From NCBI GenBank assembly GCA_028292075.1, contig JAQGNA010000046.1, positions 1 to 10,112 on the forward strand: a stretch of 10,112 bases of DNA, given 5' to 3'. Positions 6,090 through 10,112 of the stretch are shown in pieces. Both the position numbers and the translations under genes were made by a program. The first letter of the stretch is position 1; every line of letters starts with the position of its first letter. The DNA comes from Rhodoferax sp. (GTDB lineage Bacteria; Pseudomonadota; Gammaproteobacteria; Burkholderiales; Burkholderiaceae). Under the pieces are notes generated by a model, which was given only the letters and a program-made list of their open reading frames with translations, did no database searches and had not been told where the DNA came from.

Positions 6090-7232
6090 TTATTCGGGTT
6101 GGAAGCCGAAGATGCCGCCGTTGCGGGTGACCACCACGACGGTGTCACCGGCCAGTACGGGCGCTGCCGCGATCGGCGAACCGTCCGTGGTGAGGCGGGT
6201 CAGCGGAGCACCGTCCTCGCGCGAAAGAAAGTGGACCAGGCCGGTGTTGTCGCCAATGGCCACGGAGCGGCCTACCGACAGCGGGGCCGTAAGCGTGCGG
6301 TAGCGAAGGCGCTCGCTGGACCAGGCCTGCGTGCCATCCGCGCGTTGCCAGGCGATGACCTTGCCATCGCCTTCAGTGCCGAAGACCATGCGGTCGTCGC
6401 CGTGCACGCCGACGAACCCGACCGCCGGCTTGCTCCAGACCACCGTGCCACGGGCGGTGTTGACACAGCCCACGTTCGACTGGAACGCGCGTGCGCAGAC
6501 CACTTCGCCGACGCGGCTCACACCGCCGACCAGATCGACCAGTCGCTCAACGTCGTTGGTGCCGCGCGGCGCGGCGATGGGGGCTTCCCAGCGCACCGTG
6601 CCGTTGCCCGGATTGATGCCGACCAGGCGTCCGGAAAGGCCGGCGACCAGGGTGTCGCCCACCGCCATCAACAAACCACCCTGGCGCAGCACCAGCGGCT
6701 CGCCGGGGCGTGGCTGGGTCCACAAGCGGCGACCGGAAGCGCCGTCGAAGGCCAGCACGGAACGATCGGCGGCCAGCAGGAACACCCGTCCGCCCGCGAC
6801 GAACGGCGCAGTGAAGACCTGGGCATTCAGCTTCTGGCGCCAGATTTCCTTGCCACTTTCCAGCGCGACCAGCTCATTGCCGGTGGTGACCACGGCGGTG
6901 ACCTTGCCGTCGCTGCCGACACCCGCCGACAACGGCGCGCCGACGGACGTACGCCAGCTTTCGCGGCCGGTGCGCGCGTCCAGCGCCACCACAGTGCCAT
7001 TGGCACTTGCGAGCGACACCGTGCTGCCTTGCACGTTCACCTCGAGCGGAAACTCCACGTCACCGAGCTTGGCGCTCCAGGCCTGGCGAACACCCAGCAG
7101 GGCCACGTTCGGTGCCAACTCGGCGGGCTTCGGTTTGCTGTTGCCGGCACAGCCGGCCAGCACGGCGGCCACTAGGGCCGTTACCACGGCCGTGGAAATC
7201 CGGCCGATTCGCTTCATGCGCTTGTCTGACAT
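6090..7232 (-). CDS. bamB: BamB, lipoprotein of the outer-membrane beta-barrel assembly complex
   Basis: BamB is a beta-propeller lipoprotein that binds BamA and aids insertion of outer-membrane proteins. The 380-residue product begins with a basic n-region and hydrophobic stretch (TAVVTALVAAVLAGC), ending in the lipobox LAGC with Cys28. The next residue is Ala, so sorting to the outer membrane is expected. The mature part has repeated PQQ-like blade motifs, for example VVALDARTGRESWR, ELVALESGKEIWRQ, VLAFDGASGRRLWTQ, LVGINPGNGTVRWEA and VIAWQRADGTQAW, and ends VTRNGGIFGFQPE. The start I use is ATG 7232, which shares its A with the yfgM stop (TGATG). GTG 7235 is one codon earlier with a GGAG eight bases upstream, and ATG 7217 (MKRIGRIS) would give a shorter, more typical signal peptide. 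Its position between yfgM and der is conserved. Confidence 0.95.
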   Translation of the reverse strand: MSDKRMKRIGRISTAVVTALVAAVLAGCAGNSKPKPAELAPNVALLGVRQAWSAKLGDVEFPLEVNVQGSTVSLASANGTVVALDARTGRESWRTSVGAPLSAGVGSDGKVTAVVTTGNELVALESGKEIWRQKLNAQVFTAPFVAGGRVFLLAADRSVLAFDGASGRRLWTQPRPGEPLVLRQGGLLMAVGDTLVAGLSGRLVGINPGNGTVRWEAPIAAPRGTNDVERLVDLVGGVSRVGEVVCARAFQSNVGCVNTARGTVVWSKPAVGFVGVHGDDRMVFGTEGDGKVIAWQRADGTQAWSSERLRYRTLTAPLSVGRSVAIGDNTGLVHFLSREDGAPLTRLTTDGSPIAAAPVLAGDTVVVVTRNGGIFGFQPE

Positions 7233-7906
7233 CACTTCTTGATCTCCGTGGAGGCGGTCACGCCGCGCGGATCGATACCGAGCGCGTTCAGCTTGATTTC
7301 AACGAGTCGGCGGTAATCGGTGCGTTCCCCGAAAGCCTTGTAGGCCTTCTGGTATTCGGCAATGGACTCGGCCTTCTTGCCCTGCAGCGCCAGCACATCG
7401 CCCTTGCGGTCGGCCACCAGGCCGGCGTATTCAGCGGGGAATGTGCTCGACAACTGCTTCATGGCGTCGTCATAGGCTTTCGACTCCACCAGCACGCCGG
7501 CCAGCCGCAGCCGGGCAAGCGCCTGGTAGCCTTCATCGGAGGCCTTGTCGGCCACCCAGCCCAAGGCCGCCTTGGCGCCGTCGGCATTGCCCTTTTCGAA
7601 CAAAGCCTTGCCTGCCAGCAGACCGGCCTGCTGCGCATAGCTGGTGCCGCCGAACTTGTCCTTCATGTCCGTGAAGGCACGTTCGATCTTGGCCACGTCG
7701 CCGCCCTGCGCGGCGCGCTCGACTTCGTCGAACATGGCCGAAGCCTGCGCCGCTTGCTGGCGGTTCCAGTATTGGTAGAAGTTCCAGGCGGCGAAACCGC
7801 CTAGAACGATGATCAACACCCAGCTGATGAGATTGCCGTATTGCTTCCAGAAGTGCTTGATCTGATCAAGCTGTTCTTGTTCTTCGAGGTCGAGATGCGT
7901 TGCCAT
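7232..7906 (-). CDS. yfgM: YfgM-like tetratricopeptide membrane-anchored protein
   Basis: This 224-residue protein belongs to the YfgM family. In E. coli the protein is anchored in the inner membrane with a periplasmic TPR domain and associates with the SecYEG translocon and the chaperone PpiD. The sequence shows a short cytoplasmic N-terminus (MATHLDLEEQEQLDQIKHFW, typical of the family) and one transmembrane helix at about 24-45 (NLISWVLIIVLGGFAAWNFY in part). A helical, Ala-rich domain follows with repeats such as AQQAGLLAGKALFEKGNADGAK and GYQALARLRLAGVLVESKAYDDAM. The ATG at 7906 lies 12 nt after the hisS stop with a weak GGA upstream, and the stop overlaps the bamB start by one base. 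With bamB it forms an envelope-biogenesis pair. The assignment rests on family pattern and position. Confidence 0.9.
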   Translation of the reverse strand: MATHLDLEEQEQLDQIKHFWKQYGNLISWVLIIVLGGFAAWNFYQYWNRQQAAQASAMFDEVERAAQGGDVAKIERAFTDMKDKFGGTSYAQQAGLLAGKALFEKGNADGAKAALGWVADKASDEGYQALARLRLAGVLVESKAYDDAMKQLSSTFPAEYAGLVADRKGDVLALQGKKAESIAEYQKAYKAFGERTDYRRLVEIKLNALGIDPRGVTASTEIKK

Positions 7907-7918
7907 AGGTGTCCAGAG

Positions 7919-9247
7919 TCAAGCCGGTGATTGTAGGGTTTGCGGGCTGCGCAGCCGGGCGGCCCAGGACGCCACGTCGGCGAGCGGCTCGCTGCGCTGT
8001 ACGCCGCCCGCCTCCGCGCCTTCGCGCAGCGGCTTGACGGTGACTTCGCCACGGGCCAGTTCGTCGGCGCCGAACACCAGCGCGAAACGTGCGCCGCTCG
8101 CGTCGGCTTTCTTGAACTGCGACTTGAAGCTGCCCAGGCCATCGGCCGTGGCCGCATGCATCTGGGCGGACACGCCGGCTTCGCGCAACTGTTGCAGCGT
8201 GCGCAGGGCCACCGGCATGGCGGCCGCGTCGGGCACCACCGCATAGACATCAGGTACTGCCACCGGCACCGCGGTGCCCTGCTCCTTCAGCAGCTCGAGC
8301 ACGCGCTCCATGCCCATGGCCCAGCCCACGGCAGGCGCGGGCTTGCCGCCCATCTGGGTGATGAGGTCGTCGTAGCGGCCGCCCGCGCAAACCGTGCCCT
8401 GCGCGCCCAGCCGGTCCGTGACGAATTCGAACACCGAGAGGTTGTAGTAGTCGAGCCCACGCACCAGCCTCGGATTGAGGGTGTAGGCCACGCCATTCGC
8501 ATCGAGGATGGCGCGCAGGCCGTTGAAGTGCGCGAGCGACTCGGCGCCGAGAAAGTCCATGAGCCGGGGCGCGGTCTCGACCACGTCCCTCATCGCCGGA
8601 TTCTTGGTGTCGAGGATGCGCAGCGGGTTGCTGTGCAGGCGTCGCTTCGCGTCCTCGTCGAGCCGGTCGGCATGCTTCTCGAAGTGGGCGATGAGCTCGA
8701 TGCGGTGCGCCGCACGCTCGGCCGGCTGGCCGAGGCTGTTCAGTTCGAGCCGCACGTCGGTCAGGCCGATGGCCTTCCAGAGAGATGCGGCCAGCAGGAT
8801 GAGTTCGGCGTCCACGTCGGGCCCGGCAAAGCCCAGCGCCTCCGCGCCGATCTGGTGGAACTGGCGCAAGCGCCCGCGCTGCGGCTTCTCGCGCCGGAAC
8901 ATCGGCCCGATGTACCACAGGCGCTTGCCGCCGTCGTACAGCAGCGAGTGCTCGGTGACGGCGCGCACCACGCTGGCGGTGTTCTCGGGCCGCAGCGTCA
9001 GGTGGTCGGCGTCGCCGTGCTTGTCGGAACGGTCCTGGAAGGAGTACATCTCCTTTTCGACGATGTCGGTCACCTCGCCGATGCCGCGCACGAAGAGTGC
9101 CGTGTGCTCCAGGATCGGCGTTCGGATGTTGCGGTAGGCGTAGCGCGACATCAGTTCGCGCACGATGCCCTCGAGCCATTCCCAGCGCGCCGATTCGCCC
9201 GGGAGAATGTCGTTCATGCCTTTGACGGCGCTCAGTTTGTCAGCCAT
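7919..9247 (-). CDS. hisS: HisS, histidyl-tRNA synthetase
   Basis: HisS joins histidine to tRNA-His in the cytoplasm. The 442-residue product has the class II layout. The motif 1 region is at [12 protein letters not shown] (41-52). TLRPENTAS (84-92) contacts the substrate. Motif 2 includes [21 protein letters not shown] (112-132, quoted across its core). The histidine-specific motifs are LVRGLDYY (261-268) and AGGRYDDL (288-295), and motif 3 is [10 protein letters not shown] (308-317). The anticodon-binding domain covers about 333-430. Length is slightly above the E. coli enzyme (424). The start [17 protein letters not shown] fits the family, and AGGA lies just upstream of the ATG at 9247. 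It follows ispG after 97 nt and precedes yfgM by 12 nt. All catalytic signatures are intact, unlike the HisZ paralogue at the other end of the window. Confidence 0.98.
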   Translation of the reverse strand: MADKLSAVKGMNDILPGESARWEWLEGIVRELMSRYAYRNIRTPILEHTALFVRGIGEVTDIVEKEMYSFQDRSDKHGDADHLTLRPENTASVVRAVTEHSLLYDGGKRLWYIGPMFRREKPQRGRLRQFHQIGAEALGFAGPDVDAELILLAASLWKAIGLTDVRLELNSLGQPAERAAHRIELIAHFEKHADRLDEDAKRRLHSNPLRILDTKNPAMRDVVETAPRLMDFLGAESLAHFNGLRAILDANGVAYTLNPRLVRGLDYYNLSVFEFVTDRLGAQGTVCAGGRYDDLITQMGGKPAPAVGWAMGMERVLELLKEQGTAVPVAVPDVYAVVPDAAAMPVALRTLQQLREAGVSAQMHAATADGLGSFKSQFKKADASGARFALVFGADELARGEVTVKPLREGAEAGGVQRSEPLADVASWAARLRSPQTLQSPA

Positions 9248-9309
9248 GTTCCTGGTCTTGATTGATGCGGTGGATCGGCCATGCGCACGGGCGCTGGCAG
9301 GGGCAAACA

Positions 9310-9343
9310 GGCGGCCGAAGCGAATTCAGCCGCCGGCGCCGGC
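9310..9343 (-). other. Palindrome and hairpin just after ispG
   Basis: Directly after the ispG stop the minus strand has a perfect 12-base palindrome, GCCGGCGCCGGC (9343-9332). Overlapping it, GGCGGC (9334-9329) can pair with GCCGCC (9315-9310) around a 13-base loop. Only a TG-TTT follows, so this is not a convincing intrinsic terminator. It may be a weak stop, an mRNA 3' structure protecting ispG, or simply GC-rich chance. The rest of the ispG-hisS gap holds only the hisS ribosome binding site. Confidence 0.3.
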
Positions 9344-10112
9344 TCACGCGACAGCGGTGGCCGCTGCGGCGCCGTAGCGTTTCTCGATGTAGTTCTCGAC
9401 GATGACCCGGAAATCCTGGGCGATGGTGTCGCCGCGCAGGGTAACGCTCTTCTCGCCATCGATGTAGACCGGTGCGGCAGGCGCCTCGCCAGTGCCCGGC
9501 AGGCTGATGCCGATGTCGGCATGCTTGCTTTCGCCCGGCCCGTTGACGATGCAGCCCATGACGGCCACCTTCATCTTCTCCACGCCCGGGTACTGTTCGC
9601 GCCACACCGGCATCTGCGCCCGCAGGAAATCGTCGATCTCCTTGGTCAGTTCCTGGAAGGTGGTGCTGGTGGTGCGGCCGCAGCCCGGGCATGCGGTGAC
9701 GCTGGGCACGAAACTGCGCAGGCCGAGCGACTGCAGAATCTCCGAGGCGATCACCACTTCCTGGGTCCGTGCCTCGCCCGGCTGGGGCGTGAGCGACACG
9801 CGGATGGTGTCGCCGATGCCCTCCTGCAGCAGGATCGACAACGCGGCAGCCGAAGCCACCGTGCCCTTGGTGCCCATGCCGGCCTCGGTCAGGCCGAGGT
9901 GCAGTGCGTAGTTGCAGCGCTTCGCCAACGCCCGGTACACGGCGATCAGGTCCTGCACGCCGCTGACCATGCACGACAACAAGATCTGATGCGCAGGCAG
10001 ACCGATGTCTTCGGCGCGCCGCGCGGATTCGACCGCCGATGTGATCAGCGCCTCGTACATCACCGACTTGGCGCCCCACGGCGTGCTCCGCCGGCTGTTC
10101 TCGTCCATCATG
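9344..10112 (-). CDS. ispG: IspG (GcpE), 4-hydroxy-3-methylbut-2-enyl diphosphate synthase (5' end outside window)
   Basis: IspG is the iron-sulfur enzyme that reductively converts 2-C-methyl-D-erythritol 2,4-cyclodiphosphate to HMBPP, the penultimate step of the MEP isoprenoid pathway. About 255 C-terminal residues are present. Visible hallmarks are [11 protein letters not shown] (71-80 of the fragment), [11 protein letters not shown] (98-108), the cluster cysteines in [10 protein letters not shown] (Cys141, Cys144), and [17 protein letters not shown] (186-202), which supplies the third cysteine (Cys187) and the cluster-binding Glu194. The C-terminus is [17 protein letters not shown] plus an Ala-rich end. 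The frame is open to the window edge. The two methionines there (MMDENSRR) are probably internal, because the family has an N-terminal TIM barrel of more than 100 further residues. The neighbours hisS, yfgM, bamB and der are the usual ones. Confidence 0.96.
   Translation of the reverse strand, partial: MMDENSRRSTPWGAKSVMYEALITSAVESARRAEDIGLPAHQILLSCMVSGVQDLIAVYRALAKRCNYALHLGLTEAGMGTKGTVASAAALSILLQEGIGDTIRVSLTPQPGEARTQEVVIASEILQSLGLRSFVPSVTACPGCGRTTSTTFQELTKEIDDFLRAQMPVWREQYPGVEKMKVAVMGCIVNGPGESKHADIGISLPGTGEAPAAPVYIDGEKSVTLRGDTIAQDFRVIVENYIEKRYGAAAATAVA

Noticed and set aside
4854..7175. A 773-codon plus-strand frame opposite der and bamB
   Set aside because: It has the same codon-register antisense effect. 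der and bamB are unmistakable on the minus strand and the antisense product shows no domain.
7940..9265. A 441-codon plus-strand frame opposite hisS
   Set aside because: It mirrors hisS almost end to end in codon register and so is a composition artefact.
1..10112. Search for tRNA, rRNA, insertion sequence ends, attachment sites or defence genes
   Set aside because: Nearly all bases are explained by conserved housekeeping genes, and I saw no tRNA fold, transposase-like protein or flanking repeats.

Overview
The window is GC-rich and every gene I can support is on the minus strand. Read in the direction of transcription (high to low coordinates) the order is ispG (5' end outside the window), hisS, a yfgM-type TPR membrane protein, bamB, der, hfq, hflX, hflK, hflC, a yjeT/DUF2065 small membrane protein, and hisZ (3' end outside the window). 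The order, the protein sequences (for example the Hfq start [14 protein letters not shown] and HisZ following HflC/YjeT) and the base composition point to a betaproteobacterium of the Burkholderiales, most likely Comamonadaceae. That placement is inference from recalled family knowledge, not from a search.

Region 1 (10112 to about 4731) is the ispG-hisS-yfgM-bamB-der cluster. It covers a late step of the MEP isoprenoid pathway, histidyl-tRNA charging, a membrane-anchored periplasmic TPR protein, the BamB lipoprotein of the outer-membrane beta-barrel assembly machine, and the double GTPase Der for 50S assembly. From hisS down the genes are tightly packed (12-nt gap hisS/yfgM, one-base TGATG overlap yfgM/bamB, 18-nt gap bamB/der), which implies co-transcription and coupling.

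Region 2 (4730 to 4616) is a 115-nt, visibly AT-richer spacer between der and hfq. It is the best place for an hfq promoter and leader.

Region 3 (4615 to 501) is hfq-hflX-hflK-hflC-yjeT: the RNA chaperone Hfq, the ribosome-associated GTPase HflX, and the HflK/HflC SPFH membrane complex that modulates FtsH protease, followed by a small two-helix membrane protein of unknown function. A hairpin with a short T run lies between hfq and hflX and could lower expression of the downstream genes. Four of these five genes (hfq, hflX, hflC, yjeT) begin with GTG or TTG rather than ATG.

Region 4 (500 to 1) is a 174-nt spacer with a possible -10 box, then the N-terminal part of hisZ, the HisS-like regulatory subunit of the short-form ATP phosphoribosyltransferase. 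A HisS enzyme and its catalytically dead paralogue therefore sit at opposite ends of the same roughly 9-kb block.

This is a conserved housekeeping region. I found no mobile element, CRISPR array, tRNA, rRNA or defence-like system, and I do not think a new biological system is present. The observations worth a second look are modest: unusual start codons, two hairpins, a structured spacer before hfq, an NKAE guanine-specificity motif in Der, and the under-studied YjeT partner of HflKC.
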